NCBI RefSeq assembly: GCF_016887565.1
Contig: NZ_CP069396.1
Span: 4,553,001 to 4,617,000, forward strand
DNA from: Archangium violaceum
GTDB taxonomy: Bacteria > Myxococcota > Myxococcia > Myxococcales > Myxococcaceae
Length of the DNA stretch: 64,000 nt
Direction of reading: 5' to 3'
Part shown: piece after piece, positions 28,544 to 37,572 of the stretch
Position numbering within the stretch: the stretch's first letter is position 1
How the letters are laid out: the number at the start of each line of letters is the position of its first letter
The notes under the pieces: generated by a model
Database searches by the model: none
Told to the model about the DNA's origin: nothing
What the model saw: the letters and a program-made list of their open reading frames with translations, nothing else
Position numbers and translations under genes: made by a program

Positions 28544-29316
28544 GCCGGCCGGAAGCGCAGGATGATCCACAGGCTGAGCAGGGCGAACGCGGTCACCACG
28601 CCCTCCGCGGCGATCGGGCCCACCTGGGTCATCACCATCACGGTCGCCCAGTTCATGAGCGCGTGGAGTCCCATGGCGATCCAGTACCAGCGCCGCTGGT
28701 CGCGCAGGAAGCGCTGGAGCACCAGCACGGTCATGCCGATGTGGACGAGCATCGCGCCCATGCGCTCGTAGGCGCCCAGCAGCGGCTCCCACCAGCGCAT
28801 CGCGGAGATCTGCGCCTTCGCCACGCGCACCTGATCGAGCTGCTCGGGCGCGAGCGGCAGCGTCGTGATGTCCATCCGGGTGAGGACCACCACGTTGATG
28901 AGGCCGATGAGGGCGAGCCCGCCGATGAGCACCGCCGACTCGAGCCCGCCATGCCCGGCCCCGAAGCCGATGGCGTTCCTCCACGTCCGCTGGTCCTTCA
29001 GCGGGTACTTGAACGCGATGAGCCGCGCCGTCTCCTCGAAGAGCCCGGCGGTGAGGCTCAGGACGGCGATCCAGACGTTCATCAGGACCGCCGAGGCCTT
29101 CAGCTGATCCTTCAACAGGTACTGGATGATCTGGATCGCCGGCACCCGGGTGAACATCTGCGAGAGGGCGAAGGCCAGCGCGCCGATGCCGATGACCTTC
29201 CAGGTCACGCCGAACCTCCGACGCACCCACAGCACCACCGCCACCGGCATCAAGATGTCGAAGGCGATCGCCACCACGAAGCTGGCGATCAGCCGTCCGT
29301 CGAGTCCAGAGAACAC
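28519..29316 (-). CDS. YhfC-type intramembrane metalloprotease-like protein
   Basis: A 265-residue polytopic membrane protein with about seven helices. Start is GTG at 29316 after GGGAGGGG. Motifs typical of YhfC/PrsW-like putative intramembrane proteases are present: LFEETARLIAF in the third helix (paired Glu), GFGAGHGGLESAVLIGG in the fourth, and GLHALMNWATV near the C-terminus, which together supply the Glu and His residues thought to bind metal. Proteolytic activity has not been shown for most relatives. It overlaps by 25 bases with the convergent histidine kinase gene. Confidence 0.82.
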   Translation of the reverse strand: MFSGLDGRLIASFVVAIAFDILMPVAVVLWVRRRFGVTWKVIGIGALAFALSQMFTRVPAIQIIQYLLKDQLKASAVLMNVWIAVLSLTAGLFEETARLIAFKYPLKDQRTWRNAIGFGAGHGGLESAVLIGGLALIGLINVVVLTRMDITTLPLAPEQLDQVRVAKAQISAMRWWEPLLGAYERMGAMLVHIGMTVLVLQRFLRDQRRWYWIAMGLHALMNWATVMVMTQVGPIAAEGVVTAFALLSLWIILRFRPAHAEPTAS

Positions 29317-29370
29317 GCACGCCCCTCCCTCGTCTCGAACCTAGAGCGGAAGGGGCGCGGGCCCAAGGGA

Positions 29371-30360
29371 CTATGCTACCCGTTCTACCTCGTTCAACTC
29401 CTCGTCGAAGCGCTCCACGAGCCGGTGGGGCGTGTCGTTGAACATCAGCCGCAGCACGTCCGGGCGCGAGTAGTGCCCCGCCGGGTCCGCCACCGCCTTG
29501 GCGAGCGGGATGAGCCCCAGGTCGAGCTCCGCGTACACGAGGCCCTCGGCGCGCTCATCGAGCGGTTGAGACAGGGGCCGGCCGTCGGGGCCGTAGATCA
29601 TCGCGAAGCCGCCTCCGGCGAGCAGCATCTTCGCGCGGTCCGGCGCGTCACACAGCAGCGCCGTCATCTCCTCGGAGACCGTGGCGCACGAGCCGATGAC
29701 AAAGCACTGCCCCTCCACCGCGTATATCTGGCTGGCGGAGAGGTTCACCTCGGGCCCCAGCGCGTACGCCAGGCCCCGGTAGAGCGAGAAGCTGGGCCAG
29801 GAGGCCACGTGCACCTGCTCGCCCTGGCTGAACATCGCCTGCTTCACCAGCGGCTGGATGTGCTCCCAGCAGTTGAGCGCCCCCAGCTTCCCGAGCGCCG
29901 TGGCGTGCACCTTCAGGTCCCCGCCGTCGCCCTCGCCGAACACCGTGCGCTCGGCATGCGTGGGCTTGAGCTTGCGCCGCGCGGCGATGAGCTCCCCCTC
30001 GGGACCGATGAGGGCCTGGCCCATGTAGAGGCTGGCCCCGGAGCGCTCGCTGTAGCCCATCACCACGTGGATGCCGTGCCGCCGGGCCGCCTCGCGCAGC
30101 CGCCCCATCTGGGGGCCGTCCACCTCGAGCGACTGATCGAAATAGCGCTGCACGAACTGCATGCCCCAGCCGGGCGCGCCGAGCCAGACCCAGAACGGAT
30201 AGCCGGGCAGCCACGTCTCCGGGAAGGCGATGAGCGAGGCGCCATTCTCGGCGGCCTCGGCGATGAGGCGCTCGGCCTTGTCCACACCGGCGTCGAGGTC
30301 CAGGAACGCGGGAGCGGCCTGCACGGCCGCGGCCTTGAATCGGGGATGGGGCCTGGTCAT
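29371..30360 (-). CDS. Nitrilase
   Basis: A 329-residue carbon-nitrogen hydrolase of the nitrilase branch, converting organic nitriles to carboxylic acids and ammonia. The catalytic triad is recognisable: Glu in IAFPETWLPGYPFWVW, Lys in RRKLKPTHAERTVFG, and Cys in LGALNCWEHIQPL. The length and the 'CWEH.QPL' context fit true nitrilases rather than amidases. Start at the ATG ending at 30360; no strong ribosome site precedes it. It is divergent from an AraC regulator, and a direct-repeat operator lies between them, the same arrangement as in characterised inducible nitrilase loci. Confidence 0.92.
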   Translation of the reverse strand: MTRPHPRFKAAAVQAAPAFLDLDAGVDKAERLIAEAAENGASLIAFPETWLPGYPFWVWLGAPGWGMQFVQRYFDQSLEVDGPQMGRLREAARRHGIHVVMGYSERSGASLYMGQALIGPEGELIAARRKLKPTHAERTVFGEGDGGDLKVHATALGKLGALNCWEHIQPLVKQAMFSQGEQVHVASWPSFSLYRGLAYALGPEVNLSASQIYAVEGQCFVIGSCATVSEEMTALLCDAPDRAKMLLAGGGFAMIYGPDGRPLSQPLDERAEGLVYAELDLGLIPLAKAVADPAGHYSRPDVLRLMFNDTPHRLVERFDEELNEVERVA

Positions 30361-30392
30361 GACCCATTCGTACCGCGCGCCAAGGAGGGCCG

Positions 30393-30433
30393 CTTGACCG
30401 GGAGCGCACGGCGACTTGACCGGGAGTGCACGG
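30393..30433. promoter_or_regulatory. Tandem 19-base direct repeats, probable AraC operator
   Basis: Two copies of CTTGACCGGGAG(C/T)GCACGG at 30393-30411 and 30415-30433, differing by one base and spaced 22 bases start to start, i.e. two helical turns. AraC-type dimers bind such direct repeats. The pair sits 33-73 bases upstream of the nitrilase ATG and 50-90 upstream of the araC-like ATG. Confidence 0.75.
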
Positions 30434-30482
30434 GGCCAGGGGGCTCGCGTGGAGGGAGGGCCCACCGTTAGCCTTGGAGTGC

Positions 30483-31445
30483 ATGGGACGTCTCCTCACG
30501 ACGACGCAGGTGCCTCCGCGCGAGCAGTTCGACTTCTGGCACGAGGTGGTCTGTCAGCGGTTCGTGCCCCTGGACACCCGGCGCCAGGAGTCCGGCCCGT
30601 TCCTCGGGCGCCTCGAGGCCACGGCCATGAGCGGCCTGGTGGTGACGGACATCGTGGCGGATCCCCAGCAGGTGGTGCGCTCGCGACAGTCCATCGCGAG
30701 CTCGGACCCGGAGCTGTTGATGGTCTGCCTCCACCTCGACGGAGAGGGGGCGGTGGAGCAGGACGAGCGCCTCGCGCGGCTCTCGCCCGGGGATCTGGTG
30801 CTGTTCGACAGCACGCGCCCGTACCGGCTCCTGTTCGACAGCCGCTTCCGGCAGCTCGTGTTCCACTTCCCTCGCCAGCGGCTGCTGCCCCGGCTGGCCG
30901 ACCCGTGTGCGGTGACGGCCGTGCGCGTGGACGGACGCGGTGGGGTGGGGCGGCTCGCCGCGGACTTCCTGCGCTCTCTCGGGGAACAGGCCGGGGCGCT
31001 GGATGCGCGCAGCGCTCCCGCCATCTTCGAGCAGGTGATGGGATTGCTCTCCCTGGCCTTCGGCGCTCCTCTTGCCCCCGAGGAGGAGCCCGCCTCTCCA
31101 GCGCACCTCGCCCGGTTGAAGCGGATCCAGGCGTATATCGAGGAGCACCTCTCCGAGCCGGAGCTGTCTCCCGCGGACCTGGCCGCCGCGCACCACGTCT
31201 CGGTGCGCTACCTGCATCGGTTGTTCGAGCTCGCCGGCTGCTCCGTGGGGGACTGGTTGCGAGAGCGGCGGCTGGTGCGGTGCGCCGAGTCGCTCGCGGA
31301 TCCCCGGCAGCGGGGGCGCGGAGTCTCGGAGGTCGCCTTCGCCTGGGGCTTCAACGACGCGAGCCACTTCAGCCGCGCCTTCAAGCAGCGCTTCGGGGTG
31401 AGCCCGAGGGAGTACCGCGAGCGGGCCCTCCTCTCCGTGCGTTGA
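30483..31445 (+). CDS. AraC-family regulator (AraC-binding-like/FeaR-type N-terminal domain)
   Basis: A 320-residue regulator. Start at ATG 30483, with GGAG closely upstream. The N-terminal ~190 residues form an AraC-binding-like cupin domain (REQFDFWHEVVCQRFVPL; ELLMVCLHLDGEG; LARLSPGDLVLFDSTRPY), the type found in FeaR and NitR. The C-terminal ~100 residues hold the two AraC helix-turn-helix motifs (LSPADLAAAHHVSVRYLHRL and GVSEVAFAWGFNDASHFSRA) and the closing FKQRFGVSPREYR. It is divergent from the nitrilase gene, which it most likely activates when a nitrile-derived inducer is present. Confidence 0.92.
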   Translation: MGRLLTTTQVPPREQFDFWHEVVCQRFVPLDTRRQESGPFLGRLEATAMSGLVVTDIVADPQQVVRSRQSIASSDPELLMVCLHLDGEGAVEQDERLARLSPGDLVLFDSTRPYRLLFDSRFRQLVFHFPRQRLLPRLADPCAVTAVRVDGRGGVGRLAADFLRSLGEQAGALDARSAPAIFEQVMGLLSLAFGAPLAPEEEPASPAHLARLKRIQAYIEEHLSEPELSPADLAAAHHVSVRYLHRLFELAGCSVGDWLRERRLVRCAESLADPRQRGRGVSEVAFAWGFNDASHFSRAFKQRFGVSPREYRERALLSVR

Positions 31446-31492
31446 TGCCCGCCCCGGGTGTCCGTGCGAGAGTGCATTCCCAGGGAGCCCCC

Positions 31493-32671
31493 ATGCCTCG
31501 CCTCGTCGCGTTGATCGCCGCCGTTGCCCTGTGTTCCTTCGCCTGCGAGCGGAAGTCCCCGCCTCCCGCGCCCCCGGCGGTTGTGCCCCAAGCGCAGCGT
31601 GCTCCCACGGAGCAGGGGCCGATCGTGCTCGGCTCGGTGGGGAGCCTCACGGGCTCGGAGGCCTACTTCGGCACGAGCATCCGGGATGGCATCCAATTCG
31701 CGGTGGAGGAGGTGAACGCCGCGGGCGGAGTGAAGGGGCGCCAGGTCGAGGTCCGCTATTACGACAGCCAGGGCCGCATCGAGGAGTCGGTGGCCGCGGC
31801 GAAGCGGCTGCTCACGCAGGACCGGGTGCTCGTGCTCCTGGGCGAGGTGTCATCGTCCAGCTCGCTGGCCATCGCGGACGCGGCGCAGGCGGCCCGGGTG
31901 CCCATGGTGTCGCCCTCGGCCACCCACCCGGACGTCACGAAGAAGGGCGACTACATCTTCCGCACCTGCTTCATCGACTCCTTCCAGGGCGAGGTCATGG
32001 CGCGCTTCGCCCGGGAGAACCTGAAGCTCGACCGCGTGGCGGTGCTGCAGGACAGCAAGAACGCGTACTCGCTCGGGCTGGCCGAGGCCTTCACCTCGGC
32101 GTTCACCAAGCGGGGCGGGACGCTGGTGGCCGTGGAGAGCTACGCCAAGGGGGACACGGACTACCGCGCGCCGCTGCTGGCGGTGAAGAAGGCGAAGCCG
32201 CAGGCCGTGTACGTCCCGGGCTTCTACAGCGAGGTGGGCGTCATCGCCCGGCAGGCGAGGGAGCTGGGGCTCTCGGTGCCGTTGCTCGGCGCGGATGGCT
32301 GGGACTCGGATAGCATTTTCGAGCTGGCGGGCCAGGCGCTGGAGGGCAGCTACCACTCGTCGCACTACGCCGTGGACAACCCCGCGCCCGAGCTGCAGCG
32401 CTTCATCACCGCGTTCCGGACGCGCTACGGCCGGACGCCCGATGCCGCCGCCGCGCTGGGGTACGACGCCGCCCGGGTGTCGCTCGCGGCCATCGAGCGC
32501 GCCGAGTCGCTCACCGGCTCGGCGATCAGGGACGCGCTCGCCCGGACGAAGGACTTCCAGGGTGCTTCCGGAACCCTCACCCTGGACGCCCACCGCAACC
32601 CCGTGAAGCCGGCCGTGGTGCTCGAGATTCACGACGGCCGGCGCCGGTTCGCCGCGGCCGTGACTCCGTAA
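31493..32671 (+). CDS. Branched-chain-type ABC transporter substrate-binding lipoprotein
   Basis: A 392-residue binding protein of the LivJ/Leu-Ile-Val type. Start at ATG 31493, preceded by AGGGAG. The N-terminus is a lipoprotein signal (MPRLVALIAAVALCSFAC) followed by a Pro-rich linker. The mature part has the family signature blocks IVLGSVGSLTGSEAYFGTSI, AVEEVNAAGGVKGRQVEV, LLGEVSSSSSLAIADAAQ, MVSPSATHPDVT and YVPGFYSEVGVIARQA. It would bind amino acids, amides or related compounds. No permease or ATPase genes are next to it, so it is an orphan component. Location just downstream of the nitrilase regulator may be coincidence or may link it to uptake of nitrilase products. Confidence 0.88.
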   Translation: MPRLVALIAAVALCSFACERKSPPPAPPAVVPQAQRAPTEQGPIVLGSVGSLTGSEAYFGTSIRDGIQFAVEEVNAAGGVKGRQVEVRYYDSQGRIEESVAAAKRLLTQDRVLVLLGEVSSSSSLAIADAAQAARVPMVSPSATHPDVTKKGDYIFRTCFIDSFQGEVMARFARENLKLDRVAVLQDSKNAYSLGLAEAFTSAFTKRGGTLVAVESYAKGDTDYRAPLLAVKKAKPQAVYVPGFYSEVGVIARQARELGLSVPLLGADGWDSDSIFELAGQALEGSYHSSHYAVDNPAPELQRFITAFRTRYGRTPDAAAALGYDAARVSLAAIERAESLTGSAIRDALARTKDFQGASGTLTLDAHRNPVKPAVVLEIHDGRRRFAAAVTP

Positions 32672-32793
32672 ATCCCGACGCGCCGCGTCGGAGCGCGGGG
32701 CCGGGGGCTCTCCTTTCTAGCGGCGGATGCCTGCTGCTCCGGCGACTCGGAGTGCGGATGTTGGGGGGGAGACACGTTCTGGGGGAGCCCGAC

Positions 32794-34227
32794 ATGCAGG
32801 ATGTGCGCGACATGAGAGCCGCTGACGGATTGGTACGCGAGACCGCCGCTGAAGGTTCGGGTTCGGTGAGCAAGGTCGTGCTGATCGCCTCGGTGGCCGC
32901 GGTGGGCGGCTTCCTGTTCGGTTTCGACACGGCGGTCATCAACGGTGCCGTCGGGGCGCTGGAGAAGACCTTCCAGGCGGGAGACGCGGCCATCGGTCTC
33001 TCGGTCTCATCGGCGCTCCTTGGCTCGGCCGTCGGCGCGTTCGTGGGCGGACGTCTGGCGGATCGTCTCGGACGCATCCGCACGATGGTGGTGGCCTCGG
33101 TGCTCTTCACCGTGGGGACCCTCGGCTCCGGCCTGGCCTTCGGGCTCGTGGACTTCAGCTTGTGGCGCCTGCTGGGCGGCATCGCGGTGGGCATCGCCAG
33201 CGTCATCGCCCCCGCCTACATCGCGGAAATTTCTCCGGCCCACCTGCGTGGACGGCTCGGCTCGCTCCAGCAACTGGCCATCGTCCTCGGCATTTTCGCG
33301 GCGCTGCTCGTGGATTACGGCATCGCCGCCGCCGCCGGATCCGCCGAGAATCCCTTCTGGCTCGGGCTCGGGGCGTGGCGGTGGATGCTCCTGTCCGAGC
33401 TGCCCGTCGCCATCCTCTATGGCGTGGGCGCGCTCATGATTCCCGAGTCCCCCCGCTACCTGGTCGCGAAGCACCGCGATGACAAGGCGCGGGACGTGCT
33501 TCGCTCCATCATCGGGCGTGCCGCGAGCGCGAAGGTGATGGAGATCCGCCAGAGCCTCTCCTCCGAGCAATCCACCAAGGCCGTGAGCATCCGGGGCCGG
33601 TTCGGGTTCCTCCCCATCGTGTGGATTGGCATCGGCCTGTCGGCGTTCCAGCAGTTCGTGGGGATCAACGTCATCTTCTATTACTCGAGCGTCCTCTGGC
33701 AGGCGGTCGGGTTCTCGGAGAAGAACTCGCTGATCATCACCGTCATCACCAGCCTGACCAACATCGTCACCACGTTCATCGCCATCGCCACGGTGGACCG
33801 CTTCGGGCGCAAGCCGCTGCTCATCATCGGCTCGGTGGGCATGGCGCTGACGCTCGGGACGATGGCGTACGTATTCGGTACGGCCGGCGTGGACCCCTCG
33901 GGCAATCCCATGCTGCACGGGGCGGCGGGGCCCATCGCGCTGGTGGCCGCCAACCTCTACGTCTTCTGCTTCGGGCTGTCCTGGGGCCCGGTGGTGTGGG
34001 TGCTGCTCGGGGAGATGTTCAACAACCGCATCCGAGGCCATGCGCTGGCGATCGCTGGCTCCATGCAGTGGATCGCCAACTTCGTCGTGTCCGCCACGTT
34101 CCCCTCGCTGCGGACCGCGGGCCTGGGACTGGCCTACGGCCTCTACACCGCCGCCGCGGTGGTCTCGTTCATCTTCGTGCTCATGTTCATCCGCGAGACG
34201 AAGGGCAAGGAGCTGGAGGATATGTAG
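32794..34227 (+). CDS. Sugar-porter MFS transporter
   Basis: About 477 residues from ATG 32794, which follows GGGGGAG; an earlier ATG at 32758 or the GTG at 32752 are alternatives with poorer signals. Twelve transmembrane helices are predicted. Sugar-porter signatures are complete: FLFGFDTAVINGAVGAL in helix 1, GGRLADRLGRIRTM in loop 2-3, PESPRYLVAKHRDDKA after helix 6, QQFVGINVIFYYS in helix 7, VDRFGRKPLLIIG in loop 8-9, and a final RETKGKELEDM. It is expected to bring in a hexose or pentose by proton symport. Convergent with the lipoprotein gene 22 bases away. Confidence 0.92.
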   Translation: MQDVRDMRAADGLVRETAAEGSGSVSKVVLIASVAAVGGFLFGFDTAVINGAVGALEKTFQAGDAAIGLSVSSALLGSAVGAFVGGRLADRLGRIRTMVVASVLFTVGTLGSGLAFGLVDFSLWRLLGGIAVGIASVIAPAYIAEISPAHLRGRLGSLQQLAIVLGIFAALLVDYGIAAAAGSAENPFWLGLGAWRWMLLSELPVAILYGVGALMIPESPRYLVAKHRDDKARDVLRSIIGRAASAKVMEIRQSLSSEQSTKAVSIRGRFGFLPIVWIGIGLSAFQQFVGINVIFYYSSVLWQAVGFSEKNSLIITVITSLTNIVTTFIAIATVDRFGRKPLLIIGSVGMALTLGTMAYVFGTAGVDPSGNPMLHGAAGPIALVAANLYVFCFGLSWGPVVWVLLGEMFNNRIRGHALAIAGSMQWIANFVVSATFPSLRTAGLGLAYGLYTAAAVVSFIFVLMFIRETKGKELEDM

Positions 34228-34248
34228 TGGCGCGGCGCGTCCGCGCCC

Positions 34249-35208
34249 TCAGTCCTCCAGCGCGGACACGTCCGGGCAGGCCGAGGCACTACCCTCCTCG
34301 GAGTCATCCCAGCTCCGCTTCGAATAGGTGACGCGGAAGCTGGCATTCCAGCACTCCACCTGGCTGGCGGTGCGTCCCGCGGGCAGGTCTCCGCCCGTCA
34401 CCGACACGAACCCCACGCCCCCCTGGTCGCGAGTCCACCGGCTGATGATGGTCACGTCCTCCCTCCGTCCGCCGAGGATGGTGTCGACGTCGAGGATCAG
34501 GAATCCCATCTCCGCCAATCCTCCGGGAATCTCCCGGTACGAGTAGATGAACTCGGGCCTGAGCGAGTGCTCGGAAGGCACGAAGTGCATCTGCACTCCG
34601 ATGGGCAGCGCGCGCGTCTGGTACACGATGTCCAGCCGATCCAGGTGCCCGAGCCCTTTCATCTCATAGCCGTGGTCCCTCGCGTCCGCGAGGAGGAGCT
34701 GCACGGTGCCCTCGCCCTTGCGCAGCCCGCCATCCGGCTTGAAGGTCCCCGCCACGGCGTTCCACCAGCCCTCCTCGCCAGACCCCTTGCGGCGGAACTG
34801 GAGCAGGTAGCCGAAGTGCTCGGGCTCGCGGTTCATCACGAAGCGCAGCTCGTGGCCGGCGTGCTCCGAGTCGTCCCAGGGCCCCCACACGCGGAGCTCC
34901 GAGGCACGCGTCGTCGGCGGCAGCTCCCGGATGCGCTCCAGCACGGTGAGCAGCCCGTCCAACCCGGTGTTGAACTCGTCCGAGACCCTGCGCGTTTCCA
35001 CGTAGCGCTGGGAGATTTCCCCCAGGGCCAGCTGCCCCACGCGCTGGTTCAGGCCCTGCTCGAGCGCGGAGTCCCCGGTCCTGGGCAGCTTGGAGGTCAG
35101 GTCCTCGCGCGTGGGCAAGGCGTTGATGAACTCGAGGTCGTCGTTGGAGAAGTTCCCACCGCACGAAACGGTGAGGCAGCCCAGGAGGAGGAGCCAGCAG
35201 GTCCGCAT
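34249..35208 (-). CDS. Lipoprotein of unknown function, last gene of the ECF-caspase operon
   Basis: Start at the ATG ending at 35208, six bases after AGGAG (an adjacent GTG at 35211 is too close). Signal MRTCWLLLLGCLTVSC, anchor Cys16. The 319-residue protein is a relative of the lipoprotein encoded at 38148-39140: both begin with F...LPT.E.L..K.P after the anchor, carry a VWGP(W/H) block in the first third, a mid-protein 'G.F..DG/D' stretch, and end with a GGDL...A.ECW/ECWD Cys block and a final pair of Cys. I know no named family. It lies 13 bases downstream of the caspase-barrel gene, so translation from the same mRNA is likely. Confidence 0.7.
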   Translation of the reverse strand: MRTCWLLLLGCLTVSCGGNFSNDDLEFINALPTREDLTSKLPRTGDSALEQGLNQRVGQLALGEISQRYVETRRVSDEFNTGLDGLLTVLERIRELPPTTRASELRVWGPWDDSEHAGHELRFVMNREPEHFGYLLQFRRKGSGEEGWWNAVAGTFKPDGGLRKGEGTVQLLLADARDHGYEMKGLGHLDRLDIVYQTRALPIGVQMHFVPSEHSLRPEFIYSYREIPGGLAEMGFLILDVDTILGGRREDVTIISRWTRDQGGVGFVSVTGGDLPAGRTASQVECWNASFRVTYSKRSWDDSEEGSASACPDVSALED

Positions 35209-35221
35209 CACGCGCTCCTAT

Positions 35222-36823
35222 TCAGAGGCGGTACGTGAGGAGCGCCCCGAGCTCCCAGTAGCCCAGGGAGCGCTTCGCATCGACGTTGTAGAGGAGGTAA
35301 TGGACGCGGGCGCGTCCGGTGAGCTCGAGGCGCTCCAGCAGCCGCCAGTGCACGCCCGTCACGAGGCCCGGGGTAAGCACCGCGTAGAACTGGTCCGGGA
35401 GGCTCGCGTCCTCGAAGTCGCGGACCATGACCAGATAGGACAGCCGCGCTCCGACGAAGGGGGCCACCCTGCCCAGGGGCCACTCGGCCACCAGCGAGGT
35501 GCCCACCGTCAGCAGCGAGTAGCGGTAGCCCGGGCCCGACAGTGTAGGCAGCTCCAGGGTGGCCCGCTGGCTTCCCAACGAGACATCGAAGTCCCAGCGC
35601 CAGTTCTCGCGGAAGTAGTGGTGCAGGCCCACCTCCAGGCCCAGCAGTGGCGTGGACAGGAAGAGGTTCTCGCGCGTGGGCGCATCGAAGAAGGAGTGGT
35701 AGCCGCCGGTGAGCCCCAGTGTCCAGGCCGTGCGGAGCGCGCGCTCCCGGGGCGGTGCGCCCTTCACCGGGTCGTCCGAGAAGGGCGCGTCGCGCAGCAG
35801 AGACTCGTCGATCACCGAGGTGCGCCCGCGCCGGACCTCCGCCACGCCGATGCGCAGCCGGTCCGGCAGCCGGCGCTTCACCGTGTACGTCCCCGGGGCG
35901 AGCGCCACGCGCCGCTCCGAGTCCGCGGCCTTGTCCAGCTCGGCCACCACGGCGCCTCGTGGATCCACGAAGTAGTAGGCCCCGGCGGGCGCGGTGGCGG
36001 GCACCAGCAGTCCCTCGTCGCGCACCCGCAGGTCCGTCAGCACCAGATCGCCATTGCCAGCCAGGTCGTAGCTGAAGGTGGGGTGCTGGGGCCCGGCGCT
36101 GCTGTCCGCGGTGTCCGCCACGGTGCGGACGTAGGCATGGGAGTAGGCCTCGAAGAGCGTCACCTGCCCGTCGCCCGAGCGGTCCGCGTCTCCCATCAGC
36201 CCGCTGACCAGGTGGTGGGAGAAGTAGCTGGCTCGCAGCAGGTCCGACTCCTGCGAGTCCTCGTCCGACGAGCTGGAGGTGAGGATGACGAGCCCCCGGG
36301 CCTCCCGCTGTGCCCCCGCGTCGATGGCGAAGGCCGGCGCGCGCCGGGCTCCCTTCGTCCGCGTGAGCGCCCCCGAGCGGCACGAGTCCAGGATGGCGAT
36401 GCGGATGTCCGCGGGCGCCGCCGACAGCCGGCGCTTGAGCGCCTCGAGCTCCACCGCGCTGTCCCCCAGCCGCAGCGAGCCGTCCTTCGCATGGCCCGAG
36501 TAGTAGACGATGAGCGCGGTGCGCTCGCCCCGGGCCCGGGCCGCGCGTATGCCCGATTCCAGCTCGGCCAGCGCCCGGTGGAAGTCCTCCGCGTCCTCGT
36601 CCAGCAACAGCTTCGCGTCGCCGGACGCCACGCCGCCGAGCCGCAGCAGCAGGTCGTGCATCTTGCGCGCGTCGTCCCGGGCGAAGCGCAGCGGCCGGGT
36701 GTCCGCGCCGCCCTCGTCGTTGCCCACCACCAGCGCGAAGCGGTGCGGCGTCTCCGCCCGGACGGCCGCCGCCAGCAGCAGCACCAGGGCGAGCACCTGG
36801 CCGTGGCCCACGAGGCGTCTCAT
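35222..36823 (-). CDS. Exported caspase-family (C14-like) protein fused to an outer-membrane beta-barrel
   Basis: Start at the ATG ending at 36823; it overlaps the anti-sigma stop in an ATGA. The 533-residue protein has a signal peptide (residues 1-23, cut after VRA). Residues ~27-245 are a caspase fold: RFALVVGNDEGG, ALIVYYSGHA with His111, and IAILDSCRSGA with Cys148, the catalytic dyad, plus SYFSHHLVSGL and DGQVTLFEAYSHA. A PEGA-like linker (VALAPGTYTVKRRLPDRL) leads into a C-terminal ~165 residues of alternating strands ending WELGALLTYRL, an outer-membrane barrel pattern. A periplasmic or surface-located caspase anchored in the outer membrane is implied. Function unknown; the operon's ECF pair suggests envelope signalling. 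Confidence 0.82.
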   Translation of the reverse strand: MRRLVGHGQVLALVLLLAAAVRAETPHRFALVVGNDEGGADTRPLRFARDDARKMHDLLLRLGGVASGDAKLLLDEDAEDFHRALAELESGIRAARARGERTALIVYYSGHAKDGSLRLGDSAVELEALKRRLSAAPADIRIAILDSCRSGALTRTKGARRAPAFAIDAGAQREARGLVILTSSSSDEDSQESDLLRASYFSHHLVSGLMGDADRSGDGQVTLFEAYSHAYVRTVADTADSSAGPQHPTFSYDLAGNGDLVLTDLRVRDEGLLVPATAPAGAYYFVDPRGAVVAELDKAADSERRVALAPGTYTVKRRLPDRLRIGVAEVRRGRTSVIDESLLRDAPFSDDPVKGAPPRERALRTAWTLGLTGGYHSFFDAPTRENLFLSTPLLGLEVGLHHYFRENWRWDFDVSLGSQRATLELPTLSGPGYRYSLLTVGTSLVAEWPLGRVAPFVGARLSYLVMVRDFEDASLPDQFYAVLTPGLVTGVHWRLLERLELTGRARVHYLLYNVDAKRSLGYWELGALLTYRL

Positions 36824-37572
36824 GGCTTGCGCAGCAGCCAGTGGGTCTCCTCGCCGTCCAGGCCCAGCGAGGTCATGGTCTCCACCTTCCTCCCGGCGGC
36901 CTCCCAGGCCCGCCTCGCCTCGGCGGCCACCGCCTCCGCCTCCAGCGGCTTCTCGGAGAGCACCACCACCACGCGCTCGTAGCCTCCGGGGGTGAACTCC
37001 ACGCTGTCGGGCAGCCAGTGCTTTCCGGCGCCCGCCTCCACGGGAAGGCTCGGCCCGGACTCGGGGTAGAGCGACGACACCTCGCCGGCCTCGTCCACCG
37101 ACACCGCCAGCACGTACTTGTGCGTCCCCGCCACGTATCCCAGGCGGATCTGCTCGCCCGGCAGCAGCTCCTCGGTGTCGCCCGGCTGGACGGAGCGCTG
37201 GTCTCCCTTGCCACCGATGCGCAGCTCCGCCGACGCGCCTCCCTTGAGCCGGTTGCCCGCGGGGGACTCGGACAGCAGCGGCCGCACCGCCACGGCCAGC
37301 AGCACCGTGGCCGCCACCGCCACCAGCAAGCCATTGAGCCGGGGCTTCGAGCTCTTCGCCTGCCCTTCCTTCAGGACGCGCTCCACTCCGGACGCGAAGC
37401 GCTCGAAGGGCACCTCCGCCTCGAATCGCGCCTGGTTCGCCTCGAGGCCCGCGAGCACCCCGTGACACTCCGCGCAGGCGGCCACGTGCTCCCGGGCCCG
37501 TTGGGACTCCGCATCGGGGAGCTCTCCAACGTGCAGTCGCCGCAGCGTCCACTCCGACAGGTGCGCGCTCAT
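36820..37572 (-). CDS. Zinc-finger anti-sigma factor with periplasmic DUF4384-like domain
   Basis: Start at the ATG ending at 37572, overlapping the sigma-factor stop in an ATGA. The 250-residue protein has an N-terminal cytoplasmic anti-sigma zinc finger (His29, Cys33, Cys36 in HVAACAECHG), one transmembrane helix (about residues 83-100, LLVAVAATVLLAVAV), and a periplasmic domain resembling DUF4384 (ELLPGEQIRLGYVAGTHKYV ... ERVVVVLSEKPL). It should hold the ECF sigma factor inactive until a periplasmic signal is sensed. The order sigma, anti-sigma, caspase with four-base overlaps at both joints implies translational coupling. Confidence 0.88.
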   Translation of the reverse strand: MSAHLSEWTLRRLHVGELPDAESQRAREHVAACAECHGVLAGLEANQARFEAEVPFERFASGVERVLKEGQAKSSKPRLNGLLVAVAATVLLAVAVRPLLSESPAGNRLKGGASAELRIGGKGDQRSVQPGDTEELLPGEQIRLGYVAGTHKYVLAVSVDEAGEVSSLYPESGPSLPVEAGAGKHWLPDSVEFTPGGYERVVVVLSEKPLEAEAVAAEARRAWEAAGRKVETMTSLGLDGEETHWLLRKP

